A stretch of 64,000 nt of DNA, taken from positions 186,001-250,000 of the forward strand of contig NZ_VFWX01000007.1 in the NCBI RefSeq assembly GCF_006442965.1, given 5' to 3'. Origin of the DNA: Mesorhizobium sp. CU3 (GTDB lineage: Bacteria; Pseudomonadota; Alphaproteobacteria; Rhizobiales; Rhizobiaceae). Of the stretch, positions 7,794 through 17,280 are shown piece by piece. The position numbers and the translations under genes are program-made. The notes under the pieces were generated by a model. The model saw nothing but the letters and a program-made list of their open reading frames with translations. It was not told the DNA's origin and ran no database searches. The stretch's first letter is position 1, and every line of letters begins with the position of its first letter.

Positions 7794-9626
7794 TTGGCCA
7801 AGGACACATCCAACACGGCTTCCGCCTACACATTCGTCGACCACAAATTCGACGTGGTTATCGTCGGCGCCGGCGGCGCTGGCTTGCGCGCCACGCTCGG
7901 CATGGCCGAGCAGGGGCTGCGCACCGCCTGCATCACCAAGGTGTTCCCGACGCGCTCGCACACGGTGGCGGCGCAGGGCGGCATCGCCGCCTCGCTCTCC
8001 AACATGGGGCCTGATTCCTGGCAGTGGCACATGTACGACACCGTCAAGGGTTCGGACTGGCTGGGCGATGTCGACGCCATGGAATATATGGTGCGCGAGG
8101 CGCCGGCCGCGGTCTACGAGCTCGAGCATTACGGCGTGCCGTTCTCGCGCACCGAGGAAGGCAAGATCTATCAGCGGCCGTTCGGCGGCCACATGATGAA
8201 CTACGGCGACGGCCCGCCCGTGCAGCGCACCTGCGCCGCCGCCGACCGCACCGGCCACGCCATCCTGCACACGCTCTACGGCCAGTCGCTGAAGAACAAT
8301 GCGCAGTTCTTCATCGAGTATTTCGCGCTCGACCTGATCATGGAGCCGGATGGCACCTGCACCGGCGTCGTCGCCTGGAACCTCGACGACGGCACGATCC
8401 ACCGCTTCTCGGCAAAAATGGTGGTGCTGGCGACCGGCGGTTACGGCCGCTCCTATTTCTCCGCCACTTCGGCGCATACCTGCACCGGCGACGGCGGCGG
8501 CATGGCCGCGCGCGCCGGCTTTCCGCTGCAGGATATGGAATTCGTGCAGTTCCATCCGACCGGCATCTATGGCGCAGGCTGCCTGATCACCGAAGGCGCG
8601 CGCGGCGAGGGCGGTTATTTGGTCAATTCCGAGGGCGAGCGCTTCATGGAGCGCTATGCGCCCTCGGCCAAGGACCTCGCCTCGCGCGACGTCGTCTCGC
8701 GCTGCATGACGCTGGAAATCCGCGAGGGCCGCGGCGTCGGCAAGAAGAAGGACCACATCTTCCTGCATCTCGACCATCTCGATCCGGCGGTGCTGCACGA
8801 GCGGCTCCCCGGCATTTCGGAATCGGCCAAGATCTTTGCCGGCGTCGACCTCACCAAGGAGCCGATCCCGGTGCTGCCGACGGTGCATTACAACATGGGC
8901 GGTGTGCCGACCAATTACTGGGGCGAGGCGCTCAGCCCAACGTCCGAGCATCCGGACAAGGTGTCGCCCGGCCTGATGGCGGTGGGCGAGGCCGGCTGCG
9001 CCTCGGTGCACGGCGCCAACCGGCTCGGCTCCAACTCGCTGATCGATCTCGTCGTGTTCGGCCGCGCCGCGGCGATCCGCGCTGGCCAGGTCATCGACCG
9101 CAAGTCGGCAATCCCGTCGCCGAACGCAGCGTCGGTCGAAAAGATCATGGACCGCTTCGACAAGCTTCGGCACGCCAACGGCTCGACGCCGACCGCGGTG
9201 CTGCGTGAGAAGATGCAGCGCGCCATGCAGGAAGACGCCGCCGTGTTCCGAACCCAGGAATCGCTGGAAAATGGCTGCAAGCGCATCTCGGAAATCTGGG
9301 GCGAGCTGAAGGACCTCAAGGTCACCGACCGTTCGATGATCTGGAATTCGGACCTGGTCGAGACGCTTGAGCTCGAAAACCTGATGGTCAATGCGATTGC
9401 CACCGTCTACGGCGCCGAAGCGCGCAAGGAGAGCCGCGGCGCGCATGCGCGGGAGGATTTCGACAAGCGCGACGACGTCAACTGGCGCAAGCACACGCTG
9501 GCCCATGTCGGCGAGGACGGCGAGGTGACGCTGACTTACCGTCCGGTCCACACCGAGCCGCTGCTGGCAGAGAAGGACGGTGGCATCAGCCTGGCCAAGA
9601 TCGCGCCGAAGGCGCGGGTGTATTGA
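7794..9626 (+). CDS. sdhA: Succinate dehydrogenase flavoprotein subunit
   Basis: A 610-residue catalytic subunit that oxidises succinate to fumarate. The dinucleotide-binding GAGGAGLRA motif is near residue 25. His56 in [10 protein letters not shown] is the covalent FAD attachment site. The catalytic [21 protein letters not shown] and [11 protein letters not shown] segments are intact. The start is TTG at 7794, four bases after the sdhD stop, with GGAGG at 7781 as ribosome binding site. Longer frames reaching back to 7731 lie inside sdhD and are rejected. Length fits the family. Confidence 0.97.
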   Translation: MAKDTSNTASAYTFVDHKFDVVIVGAGGAGLRATLGMAEQGLRTACITKVFPTRSHTVAAQGGIAASLSNMGPDSWQWHMYDTVKGSDWLGDVDAMEYMVREAPAAVYELEHYGVPFSRTEEGKIYQRPFGGHMMNYGDGPPVQRTCAAADRTGHAILHTLYGQSLKNNAQFFIEYFALDLIMEPDGTCTGVVAWNLDDGTIHRFSAKMVVLATGGYGRSYFSATSAHTCTGDGGGMAARAGFPLQDMEFVQFHPTGIYGAGCLITEGARGEGGYLVNSEGERFMERYAPSAKDLASRDVVSRCMTLEIREGRGVGKKKDHIFLHLDHLDPAVLHERLPGISESAKIFAGVDLTKEPIPVLPTVHYNMGGVPTNYWGEALSPTSEHPDKVSPGLMAVGEAGCASVHGANRLGSNSLIDLVVFGRAAAIRAGQVIDRKSAIPSPNAASVEKIMDRFDKLRHANGSTPTAVLREKMQRAMQEDAAVFRTQESLENGCKRISEIWGELKDLKVTDRSMIWNSDLVETLELENLMVNAIATVYGAEARKESRGAHAREDFDKRDDVNWRKHTLAHVGEDGEVTLTYRPVHTEPLLAEKDGGISLAKIAPKARVY

Positions 9627-10063
9627 TGATGGCGCCTGCGGCCACTGGATATTCCGGCACGCCGCTTCCGGCCAAGCTCGGCCTGAAGGACGGGATGGTC
9701 GCCGCCTTCATCGCGCTGCCGCCGGAGCTCGATGAATTGACCCAGGCCGTGTCCTTTGCCGGCGTCGATCGGCTCACCGAGTGGTCGGCGATCTCCGGCA
9801 GGCAAAAATACGACGCCGTGCATGCCTTCACCCGGCAGCGCGCCGAGATCGAGGACGGCCTGGCCAACATCGAGACGGCGATCAAGCGCGACGGCATGGT
9901 CTGGGTATCCTGGCCCAAGAAGGCCTCGAAGGTGCCGACCGACGTCACCGAGGATGTGATCCGCACCGAGGCGCTGAAACGCGACCTGGTCGACGTCAAG
10001 GTCGCCGCCGTGAACGAAATCTGGTCCGGGCTGAAGCTCGTCATTCGAAAGGACCGCAGGTAA
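9626..10063 (+). CDS. DUF3052-like protein encoded inside the sdh operon
   Basis: A 145-residue soluble protein between sdhA and sdhB. The ATG at 9626 shares one base with the sdhA stop, and its own TAA shares one base with the sdhB ATG, so it is translated with the enzyme subunits. The sequence ([50 protein letters not shown]) resembles the DUF3052 family, which has no assigned biochemical function. There are no membrane segments, cofactor motifs or cysteines. It may be an accessory or assembly factor for SdhAB, but this is only suggested by position. Confidence 0.75.
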   Translation: MMAPAATGYSGTPLPAKLGLKDGMVAAFIALPPELDELTQAVSFAGVDRLTEWSAISGRQKYDAVHAFTRQRAEIEDGLANIETAIKRDGMVWVSWPKKASKVPTDVTEDVIRTEALKRDLVDVKVAAVNEIWSGLKLVIRKDRR

Positions 10064-10842
10064 TGGTCGAACTCACGCTTCCCAAGAATTCCAAGGTCCA
10101 GCAGGGCAAGACCTGGCCGAAGCCGGAAGGCGCCACGAACCTTCGCGAATACCGCATCTACCGCTGGTCGCCGGACGATGACGAAAACCCGCGCATGGAC
10201 ACCTATTTCGTCGACATGGACGATTGCGGGCCGATGGTCCTCGACGCGCTGTTGTGGATCAAGAACAAGATCGACCCGACGCTGACGCTGCGCCGCTCCT
10301 GCCGCGAAGGCATTTGCGGCTCCTGCGCCATGAACATCGACGGCTCGAACACGCTGGCCTGCACCAAGGGTGCCGAGGACATTTCGGGCGCGGTGAAGGT
10401 CTATCCGCTGCCGCATATGCAAGTGATCAAGGACTTGGTGCCCGACCTCACCAATTTCTACGCCCAGCACGCCTCGATCCAGCCGTGGCTGCAGACGGTC
10501 TCGCCGACACCGGCCAAGGAATGGCTGCAGAGCCATGAGGACCGCGAGAAGCTCGACGGGCTCTACGAGTGCATCCTGTGCGCCTGCTGCTCGACATCGT
10601 GCCCGAGCTACTGGTGGAACGGCGACCGCTATCTCGGCCCAGCCGTGCTGCTGCAGGCCTATCGCTGGCTGATCGACAGCCGCGACGAGGCCACCGGCGA
10701 GCGGCTCGACAATCTCGAAGATCCGTTTCGGCTCTATCGCTGCCACACCATCATGAACTGCGCGCAGACTTGCCCGAAGGGGCTCAACCCTGCCAAGGCG
10801 ATCGCGGAAATCAAGAAAATGATGGTGGAGCGCCGGGTTTAG
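10063..10842 (+). CDS. sdhB: Succinate dehydrogenase iron-sulfur subunit
   Basis: A 259-residue electron-transfer subunit linking the SdhA flavin to the quinone site. All three cluster motifs are present: the [2Fe-2S] ligands in [10 protein letters not shown] and the later LAC; then [12 protein letters not shown] and [17 protein letters not shown] for the [4Fe-4S] and [3Fe-4S] clusters. The start overlaps the preceding stop (TAATG). It closes the operon. Confidence 0.97.
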   Translation: MVELTLPKNSKVQQGKTWPKPEGATNLREYRIYRWSPDDDENPRMDTYFVDMDDCGPMVLDALLWIKNKIDPTLTLRRSCREGICGSCAMNIDGSNTLACTKGAEDISGAVKVYPLPHMQVIKDLVPDLTNFYAQHASIQPWLQTVSPTPAKEWLQSHEDREKLDGLYECILCACCSTSCPSYWWNGDRYLGPAVLLQAYRWLIDSRDEATGERLDNLEDPFRLYRCHTIMNCAQTCPKGLNPAKAIAEIKKMMVERRV

Positions 10843-10849
10843 TCTCGCA

Positions 10850-11659
10850 ATGTCCCTGCCCGCCGATTTTTCGCCGGACGCGGTCGCCGCGATCCAGGCG
10901 CGGCTGGATGTGGCGCGAAGCCAGGGCGCAAGAATCCTGTTCGCGATCGAAAGCGGCAGCCGCGCCTGGGGCTTTCCATCGCCGGACAGCGATTACGATT
11001 GCCGCTTCGTCTATATCCGCCCGATCGCCGATCATCTCGTGCTGGAGCAGGCACGCGACGTGATCGAGTTTCCGCTCGAGGGCGAGATCGACGCCGGCGG
11101 CTGGGATTTGCGCAAGGCACTGCTTCTGGCGCTCGGCGGCAACGCCGTCATCGTCGAATGGGCGAAGTCGCCGATCGTCTATGAGGAGACGCCCGGCTTC
11201 CGCGCGCGCCTCCGCGATCTGCTCGGCGAGATCGTCGATCCGGTGCGGGTTTCGCGGCATTATCTCGGCCTGGCGCGCTCGCATGTCGGCAAGACGGGAA
11301 GCTTCGCCGGCGAAGTGAAGTTGAAGAAGCTGTTCTATCTGATCCGGCCGATCGTTGCGCTGGACTGGATGGAGCAGCGCCATTTCGTCGGCCTGCCGCC
11401 GATGAACATGGTCGATTGCCTGGCCGAGACCGAGGTTCCGGCACAGGCTGCCAGCGAAATCCACCGGCTCATCGAGAAGAAGCGCGAGACCCGCGAGATG
11501 GGTACCGGGCCGATCCCGGCCGAGATCGCGCGCTATCTCGAAGCGCGCTATGGTCATCACGAGATGAACCTGGCCGGTTCGATCCGGGACGAGACGCGGC
11601 AGGCGCGCAACCGCGCCCTGGCGACCGATTTCTATCGCAGGGAGGCAGAACGCCAATGA
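10850..11659 (+). CDS. Predicted nucleotidyltransferase (YcgL/RlaP-type)
   Basis: A 269-residue protein with the polymerase-beta type nucleotidyltransferase signature near residue 32: GSRAWGFPSPDSDYDCRF, containing the GS motif and the two metal-binding Asp of SDYD. The rest (PLEGEIDAGGWDLRKALLLAL, NAVIVEWAKSPIVYEE) matches the family also called RlaP, annotated in some genomes near RNA repair genes. Its substrate is unknown. It starts seven bases after sdhB and overlaps the following yceH-like gene by four bases (ATGA), so the two are likely co-translated. Confidence 0.85.
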   Translation: MSLPADFSPDAVAAIQARLDVARSQGARILFAIESGSRAWGFPSPDSDYDCRFVYIRPIADHLVLEQARDVIEFPLEGEIDAGGWDLRKALLLALGGNAVIVEWAKSPIVYEETPGFRARLRDLLGEIVDPVRVSRHYLGLARSHVGKTGSFAGEVKLKKLFYLIRPIVALDWMEQRHFVGLPPMNMVDCLAETEVPAQAASEIHRLIEKKRETREMGTGPIPAEIARYLEARYGHHEMNLAGSIRDETRQARNRALATDFYRREAERQ

Positions 11660-12285
11660 CCGATCTCCCCATCCTGTCCGCCGTCGAAGCGCGCGTGCTC
11701 GGCTCGCTGATCGAGAAGAAGGAGCTGACGCCGGATGTCTATCCGCTGACGCTCAACGGCGCGCACCAGGCCGCCAACCAGAAGACGGCGCGTGAACCGG
11801 TGATGGCGCTCGAGCTGACCGAAGTTGGGCGGGCGCTGAATTCGCTGCAACAGAAGGGGCTGGTGCGGCAGGCCTTCGCCTCGCGCGTCGAACGCTACGA
11901 GCATCTGATGGCGCAGCGCTTCTCGCTGACGACGCCGCAGATCGCGGTGATCGGTCTTTTGCTGCTGCGCGGCGCGCAGACGGCGCATGAATTGCTGGCG
12001 CGCTCTGAGCGGATGGCGCGCTTTGCTTCGATCGAGGAGCTGCGCGACAATCTCGACCTGATGATCGGGCGGAGGCCGCCGCTGATCCAACTGCTCGAAC
12101 GCGCGCCGGGGCAGCGCGAGGAGCGCTATGTGCATTTGCTGAGCGGGTCGGTGGAGGCGGCTGCGGTCGCGGCGCCTTGGCAGCCGGCGGCGACAGCTTC
12201 GGACACTGACCTCGAGGCGCGCGTGCGGGCGCTGGAGGAGGAGGTCGCGGCGTTGCGGGCTAGGGTCGAGGCGCTGGGTTTGTAG
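11656..12285 (+). CDS. YceH family (DUF480) winged-helix protein
   Basis: A 209-residue protein beginning LSAVEARVLGSLIEKKELTPD, the hallmark of DUF480/YceH. The family forms two tandem winged-helix domains (here roughly residues 5-90 and 95-165, the second starting LTTPQIAVIGLLLLRG). The C-terminus from residue 175 is a short coiled coil (EARVRALEEEVAALRARVEAL). Function is unproven; the fold suggests DNA binding. Its start overlaps the nucleotidyltransferase stop. A GC-rich hairpin (about 12309-12333) before the convergent OsmC gene may terminate both. Confidence 0.87.
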   Translation: MTDLPILSAVEARVLGSLIEKKELTPDVYPLTLNGAHQAANQKTAREPVMALELTEVGRALNSLQQKGLVRQAFASRVERYEHLMAQRFSLTTPQIAVIGLLLLRGAQTAHELLARSERMARFASIEELRDNLDLMIGRRPPLIQLLERAPGQREERYVHLLSGSVEAAAVAAPWQPAATASDTDLEARVRALEEEVAALRARVEALGL

Positions 12286-12342
12286 CTCAGCAGAAAGGCA
12301 GGGCAGAGAGGGGGCGAAGGATCGCCGCCCTCCCAAAACCGG

Positions 12343-12768
12343 TCACCCCAGCTTCGCATCCAGCGAAACCTTGATCGCGCCGAGCGCCTTCGACACCGGA
12401 CACTCCGCCTTGGCCTTCTCGGCCAGTTCCTTAAATTTCGCGGCGTCGATGCCCGGCACCTTGCCGACCAGCGTGATGGCGCTGCCGGTGATGCCGGTGC
12501 CGGGGACCAGGGTCACCACCGCCTTGGCGTCGAGCTCGGCGGCCGGCGTGCCGTTCTCGGCCAGGAAATGCGACAGCTGCATGGCATAGCAGCCGGCATG
12601 GGCCGCGGCGATCAGTTCTTCGGGATTGGTGCCGGACTTGCCGCTCTCGTCCTCGAAGCGCGCCTTGAAGGAATAGGGCGTACCTTTCAGCGTCCCGCTC
12701 TGCGTGTCGAGCGTTCCCTTGCCTTCCTTCAGATTGCCTTTCCAGACGGCGTTTGCGGTGCGGTCCAT
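12343..12768 (-). CDS. OsmC family peroxide-detoxifying protein
   Basis: A 141-residue protein of the OsmC/Ohr fold. The two redox cysteines are in AAHAGCYAMQLS and KAECPVSKAL, and the conserved Glu in NPEELIAAAHA. Family members reduce organic hydroperoxides with a dithiol partner. The layout (GTLDTQSGTLKGTPYSF) fits OsmC rather than Ohr. AAGGAGGA precedes the ATG at 12768; the frame extends upstream but has no better start. Confidence 0.93.
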   Translation of the reverse strand: MDRTANAVWKGNLKEGKGTLDTQSGTLKGTPYSFKARFEDESGKSGTNPEELIAAAHAGCYAMQLSHFLAENGTPAAELDAKAVVTLVPGTGITGSAITLVGKVPGIDAAKFKELAEKAKAECPVSKALGAIKVSLDAKLG

Positions 12769-12975
12769 GGAATCCTCCTTAAATGACGGGGTCGGCGCCG
12801 GCGGGCGCCGGCGTTCGCCAGAACTATAGCGCGGACGCGGCGGAAGGCCACCGCGCAGCGGGTATCCCGAGTGCCGAAATTCTTTCAAAAAAATGCGCGT
12901 GCAAAAATGTCGGCTTGGCTCCCGCCGGACCGTCCTGCGTGCGGCCGTGCCTTTGGCGGCCGGATGGAGGTCAAG

Positions 12976-13203
12976 ATGGACGATCTGTTTTTCGCAATCT
13001 GGCGCGGCTCCGGCCGCAAGGTCCAACGACGGCAAGACTTCTGGCTGGACCCGCCGTCGAGCGGCTTCGGCCGGTTGCTGCTTGCGCTTGCCATCATCGG
13101 GGCAGGGGCATGGCTGCTCGACCACGAGATCGCTTCCGGCGGCAAGGCTGACACGCTCGTCGCCGCCTCGTATGGTTCGTCGCATAACGGGAGTTCGAAA
13201 TGA
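12976..13203 (+). CDS. Small single-pass membrane protein coupled to a YCII protein
   Basis: A 75-residue protein starting MDDLFFAIWRGSGRK, with one transmembrane segment (GRLLLALAIIGAGAWLL, about residues 34-50) and a short polar tail. GGAGG at 12966-12970 supports the ATG at 12976, although an ATG at 12964 is also in frame. Its TGA overlaps the ATG of the next gene (ATGA), which argues that it is really translated. No family was recognised. Confidence 0.6.
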   Translation: MDDLFFAIWRGSGRKVQRRQDFWLDPPSSGFGRLLLALAIIGAGAWLLDHEIASGGKADTLVAASYGSSHNGSSK

Positions 13204-13556
13204 AATACGTGCTTTTGGTCTATGGCGAGGAAAAGGACCTTTTTGCGCTGACGCCGGAGCAGGGAGCCAAGCTCGACGCGGATTCGCTCTCCTATGACAG
13301 GGCGCTCGACCGCCAGGGCAAGCTGATCATCGCGCAGGCGCTGCAATCGGTGAAGACCTCGAAATCGCTTAGGCGGCGCAAGGGCAAGCGGCTGGTCACC
13401 GACGGCCCCTTCGCCGAGACCAAGGAACAGCTGCTCGGCTTCGTCATGGTCGAGGCGGTCGATCTCGACGAGGCGCTGGAGATCGCCGACGGCATTCCGC
13501 TGGCTGAGCTCGGCACGGTCGAAGTGAGGGCGATCTACGACATACCGGGGTCATAA
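13200..13556 (+). CDS. YCII-related (DGPF-domain) protein
   Basis: A 118-residue protein of the YCII/DGPF superfamily: MKYVLLVYGEEKD start, then VTDGPFAETKEQLLGF, which holds the DGPF motif, and VEVRAIYDIPG at the end. Members are often encoded near ECF sigma factors and may bind or sense small ligands; no sigma factor is visible here. Coupled by ATGA overlap to the small membrane protein upstream. Confidence 0.87.
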   Translation: MKYVLLVYGEEKDLFALTPEQGAKLDADSLSYDRALDRQGKLIIAQALQSVKTSKSLRRRKGKRLVTDGPFAETKEQLLGFVMVEAVDLDEALEIADGIPLAELGTVEVRAIYDIPGS

Positions 13557-13693
13557 CCGCCGGTCAGGATGGGCAGGAGCGGAGCTTTCTCTTGCACGGC
13601 TTCTTCAGGCTTTCTTCACCGGTCGCAACTCTTGCGTGTTGAAGCAACTCCACGCTTCTCTTATCGTGGCCTGCGATTTCGGGGGAATTCGGC

Positions 13694-14224
13694 ATGCCTT
13701 TCCTGATTGCGATTCTTGGCCTGCTGGGAGCTGCGGCCATCTGGTGGTACCGGCTGAAATATATGAGCGACGCCGCGCGCGAGGTTGCCGATGTCGTCGG
13801 CCGCGTGCAAGGCAACATCCGCCGCAAGAAGCTGCGCAAGCAGGCGGCGCTGTCGCCGCTGACGGCTATCGACGATCCGGTGGTGGCGGCGGCGACGCTG
13901 ATCGCCGCGATCGTTGCCGAACACGGCCCGGTGCTGCCGCAACGCGAGGCGGTTCTCCGCGAGGTGATCGCGCAGATCGCCGAAAGTCCGAAGAAGACCG
14001 ACGAGGCGATCGTCTACGCCAAATGGGCGGCCGCGCAGGTCGACGACACGACGATCGCCATCGACAAGCTGGCGCCATTCCTGCGCGAGCGCCTCGACCC
14101 GCATGAACGGGAAGATTTTTTGCAGATGCTCAACCGCGTCGCCCAGGGCGGCGGACAGAGCCTGAAGATCGCCGACCAGCGGATGTTGAGGTTAAGGCAG
14201 AAGCTCGGCTTTGAGGTCAATTGA
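13694..14224 (+). CDS. TerB-like helical protein with N-terminal membrane anchor
   Basis: A 176-residue protein. Residues 1-20 (MPFLIAILGLLGAAAIWWYR) are a hydrophobic anchor. The remainder is helical with the spacing of the TerB fold (DPVVAAATLIAAIVAEHGPVLP, then LDPHEREDFLQMLNRVA), although the metal-binding acidic pattern of true TerB is weak. CGGGGGAA lies before the ATG. Function unknown. It converges on the UbiH-like gene, with a family P palindrome between them. Confidence 0.65.
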   Translation: MPFLIAILGLLGAAAIWWYRLKYMSDAAREVADVVGRVQGNIRRKKLRKQAALSPLTAIDDPVVAAATLIAAIVAEHGPVLPQREAVLREVIAQIAESPKKTDEAIVYAKWAAAQVDDTTIAIDKLAPFLRERLDPHEREDFLQMLNRVAQGGGQSLKIADQRMLRLRQKLGFEVN

Positions 14225-14225
14225 C

Positions 14226-14365
14226 GGTGTACCGATATTCAGGTGAGGCCGGCCTGCAAATGCCGGTTTCCTGCGCTTCCGGTGCTCACGTACTTTAAGT
14301 ACGCTCCGCTCCGGTTCTCGGAACCCGCCATTTTCGTCTCGGCCTGACCTGAATCTCGGCACACC
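14226..14365. repeat. Family P palindromic element, copy 1
   Basis: The core 14237-14354 begins ATTCAGGTGAGGCCGGCC and ends CGGCCTGACCTGAAT, its near reverse complement. The inner part can form a second hairpin around ACGTACTTTAAGTACG. Outside the core, CCGA and then GGTGT on the left are matched by TCGG and ACACC on the right, so the palindrome continues into flanking bases unique to this copy. It sits between two convergent genes. Other copies: 22976 and 31531. Confidence 0.88.
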
Positions 14366-14390
14366 CTCGCGCCTCGCGAGACCGAGAGCG

Positions 14391-15647
14391 CTAAATCGCT
14401 TCGCCCTTGAGCAGTCTTGGCGTGTCGGCCGACAGGCCCGAGGCTTGGCGGATGAAGAACTCCTTCAATCTCGGCATGCGCTCGACGAGGCCAAGCCCGA
14501 TGTCGCGGATCTGGCGCAGCGGGTTGATGTCGTTGGAAAACAGCCGATTCAAAACGTCGGTGGTGACGCCCATCTGCAGCGTGTCGAAGCGGCGCCACTG
14601 CTGGTAGCGCTCGAGCACGTCGAGCGCGCCGATGTCCTGTCCCAGACGGTCGGCCTCGACCACCACTTCGGCCAGGGCGGCGACATCCTTGAAGCCGAGA
14701 TTGAGGCCCTGGCCGGCGATCGGGTGGATGCCGTGCGCGGCGTCACCAGCGAGCGCGATGCGGGGCGCCACGAAGGCGCGGGCAAGGGTGAGGCCGAGCG
14801 GCCAGGCGCGCGGCTTGTCGACGACGCGGATTTCGCCGAGCTTCAGGCCGAAGCGCTGCTCCAGATCGTGCTCGAAGACGAAATCGTCGCCCCCAACCAG
14901 CGCTCTCGCGTCCTCCGTGCGCTCGACCCAGACGATCGATGAGCGGTTCGTGCCGTCCTTGTCCGGCTTCAGCGGCAAGGTGGCAAAGGGGCCGGCGGGC
15001 AGGAAATGCTCCTCGGCGCGGCCGTTATGCGGGCGTTCATGCGCGACGGTGCAAACGATGCCGGATTGGCCGTATTCCCATTTGACGGTCTTTATGCCGG
15101 CCATGTCACGCAATTTCGAATTGACACCGTCGGCGGCGACCAGCAGGCGCGCCTTCAGCGTCGCGCCGTCGGCGAGATGAACGGTGATGCCGGCACCGTT
15201 CACATCGAAAGCGCTGACCGCCATGCCCTCGATGATGTCGATGCCAAGCGATGCCGCGCGGCGGCGCAGCGCGCCGTTCAGGTCGCGGTTGGCGACCATG
15301 TGGGCAAAAGGCTCGCCGGGCGCCACCTCGCCGTCGAAGGTCAGGAACACCGGGCGCACCGGATCGGCGGCGCGCGAATCGGTTATGATCATCTCGGTGA
15401 TCGCCTGCGCCTCCGGCGCGATCTCGTCCCAGACGCCGAGCTGTTCCAGCATGCGGCAGGCCGCGGCGGCGATCGCCGAAGCGCGGCCGTCCTTCTGCCA
15501 CACGCCGGCGGGCGCAGCATCGACGATGGCGACGGCGAGGCCGGGGCGCGACTGCTTCAACGAGACGGCGGCGGTGAGGCCGACATAGCCGGCGCCGGCG
15601 ATCAGCACGTCCAGCCGGGCTTCCCCATTCGCCTTGCGGTCGGCCAT
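14391..15647 (-). CDS. UbiH/UbiF/UbiL-family ubiquinone biosynthesis monooxygenase
   Basis: A 418-residue FAD monooxygenase that should hydroxylate the aromatic ring of a ubiquinone precursor. The FAD-binding GxGxxG is IAGAGYVGLTAA near residue 14. The second FAD motif, RIALAGDAAHGIHPIAGQGLN, is near residue 290 and is typical of this family. The ATG at 15647 follows GAAAGGAAAG. Which ring position it modifies cannot be told; alphaproteobacteria often use a broad UbiL-type enzyme. It is divergent from tesB. Confidence 0.88.
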   Translation of the reverse strand: MADRKANGEARLDVLIAGAGYVGLTAAVSLKQSRPGLAVAIVDAAPAGVWQKDGRASAIAAAACRMLEQLGVWDEIAPEAQAITEMIITDSRAADPVRPVFLTFDGEVAPGEPFAHMVANRDLNGALRRRAASLGIDIIEGMAVSAFDVNGAGITVHLADGATLKARLLVAADGVNSKLRDMAGIKTVKWEYGQSGIVCTVAHERPHNGRAEEHFLPAGPFATLPLKPDKDGTNRSSIVWVERTEDARALVGGDDFVFEHDLEQRFGLKLGEIRVVDKPRAWPLGLTLARAFVAPRIALAGDAAHGIHPIAGQGLNLGFKDVAALAEVVVEADRLGQDIGALDVLERYQQWRRFDTLQMGVTTDVLNRLFSNDINPLRQIRDIGLGLVERMPRLKEFFIRQASGLSADTPRLLKGEAI

Positions 15648-15751
15648 ACTCTTTCCTTTCGCGGCTTGCGGCCGTCTTGACGGCCGTTGCAGCTTGACTG
15701 CCCGCCCGTCCTGTCCGAAACCGCATGACACATCTTTGAGGGACGTGGACC

Positions 15752-16615
15752 ATGACGGCGGCGATGGACGAGCTTCTCGACATTCTCGACCTCGAGCAGC
15801 TCGAACACAATCTGTATCGTGGTCGCAGCCCCAAGGTCGACTGGCAGCGCGTCTTCGGCGGCCAGACGATCGCCCAGGCGCTGGTCGCGGCGCAGCGCAC
15901 GGTCGAGCCTGTGCGCCACGTGCATTCGCTGCACGGCTATTTCATGCGGCCCGGCGACACCAAGCTGCCGATCGTCTACGAGGTGGACCGCATCCGCGAC
16001 GGCGGCTCCTTTACCACGCGGCGCGTGGTGGCGATCCAGCACGGCCAGGCGATCTTCTCGCTTGAAGCTTCGTTCCAGCAGGACGAAGTCGGCCTGGAGC
16101 ACCAGATGCCGATGCCGCGCGACGTGCCGGCGCCGGACATGCTTCTGTCGCAGCGCGAAGTGCTCGGCAAGTTCGGCGAGGCGGTGCCGGAAGGCATCAA
16201 GCGCTACTGGGAGCGCGACCGGCCGATCGAGATGAAGCCGGTGATGCTGAAGCACTATACAAGCCGCGAGAAGCTGGAGCCCGAACAGAACATCTGGATC
16301 CGTACCACCGGCCCGGTGCCGGAGGACCGCGCCATCCAGGCGGCTGTGCTTGCCTATCTCTCCGACATGACGCTGCTCGACACCTCGACCTTCGCGCATG
16401 GCCGCGCCATCTTCGACCGCGACATCCAGGCCGCCAGCCTCGACCATGCGATGTGGTTCCACCGCAGCCATTCGCTGGACGACTGGATCCTCTACACGCA
16501 AGACAGTCCCTCGACGCAGGGCTCGCGCGGCTTCACCCGCGGCTCGCTGTTCGCTCGCGACGGTACCTTGATCGCTTCGGTCGCACAGGAAGGCCTGATC
16601 CGCCTGAAACGTTGA
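15752..16615 (+). CDS. tesB: Acyl-CoA thioesterase II
   Basis: A 287-residue double hot-dog thioesterase that releases free fatty acid from acyl-CoA. Conserved stretches are RVFGGQTIAQALVAAQRTV, HSLHGYFMRPGD, and in the second hot dog DTSTFAHGR, SLDHAMWFHR and GSRGFTRGSLF. The start follows GGGACGTGG. A strong terminator lies 65 bases after its stop. Confidence 0.95.
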   Translation: MTAAMDELLDILDLEQLEHNLYRGRSPKVDWQRVFGGQTIAQALVAAQRTVEPVRHVHSLHGYFMRPGDTKLPIVYEVDRIRDGGSFTTRRVVAIQHGQAIFSLEASFQQDEVGLEHQMPMPRDVPAPDMLLSQREVLGKFGEAVPEGIKRYWERDRPIEMKPVMLKHYTSREKLEPEQNIWIRTTGPVPEDRAIQAAVLAYLSDMTLLDTSTFAHGRAIFDRDIQAASLDHAMWFHRSHSLDDWILYTQDSPSTQGSRGFTRGSLFARDGTLIASVAQEGLIRLKR

Positions 16616-16679
16616 AGCGCGTCACGCTTTATGCCGTTACCGCTAAACGCTGCACAGTTTTAAGCCGGCTTGCGCTCAA

Positions 16680-16700
16680 GCCTGCTAAGCAGGCATTTTT
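16680..16700 (+). terminator. Rho-independent terminator of tesB
   Basis: A 6-bp stem, GCCTGC-TAA-GCAGGC (16680-16694), is followed by ATTTTT. It lies 65 bases downstream of tesB and isolates it from glnK. Confidence 0.8.
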
Positions 16701-16810
16701 CAGATTCTGCCTATATTTTAATCACTAGCCGCGACGCCTCTGCGCATCAAAAACGGGCACGGGTGGCCCATCTCCTTTGTTTACAACAGGTTAACGCCCG
16801 TTTCGGCAAT

Positions 16811-16826
16811 TGGCACGGAGCTTGAA
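16811..16826 (+). promoter_or_regulatory. Sigma-54 type -24/-12 promoter of glnK-amtB
   Basis: TGGCACGGAGCTTGAA matches TGGCAC-N5-TTGCA except that the -12 element reads TTGA instead of TTGC. It lies 85 bases upstream of the glnK start, in the AT-richer part of a 295-base gap, where nitrogen-regulated RpoN promoters are expected for this operon. NtrC sites should lie further upstream; a weak half-palindrome near 16740 was seen but is not convincing. Confidence 0.7.
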
Positions 16827-16904
16827 TCCTCGTGTGCACTCTCCGGCTCTCCTCGGGATCGGTGAAGGTGTGCAAACGCGGGGGACCGCAACAGCAAAGG
16901 GTGA

Positions 16905-17249
<345 letters not shown>

Positions 17250-17280
17250 GCGGCGAACCACCATTCCAACGGAGAGTTCA

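Noticed and set aside
7767..9551. Very long open frame antisense to sdhA
   Set aside because: High-GC codon bias of sdhA leaves its complementary frame free of stops; no start signal or family match.
16735..16765. NtrC binding site upstream of the glnK sigma-54 promoter
   Set aside because: Only a weak half-palindrome (TGCGC...GGGCA) is visible; it does not match the consensus well enough to annotate.
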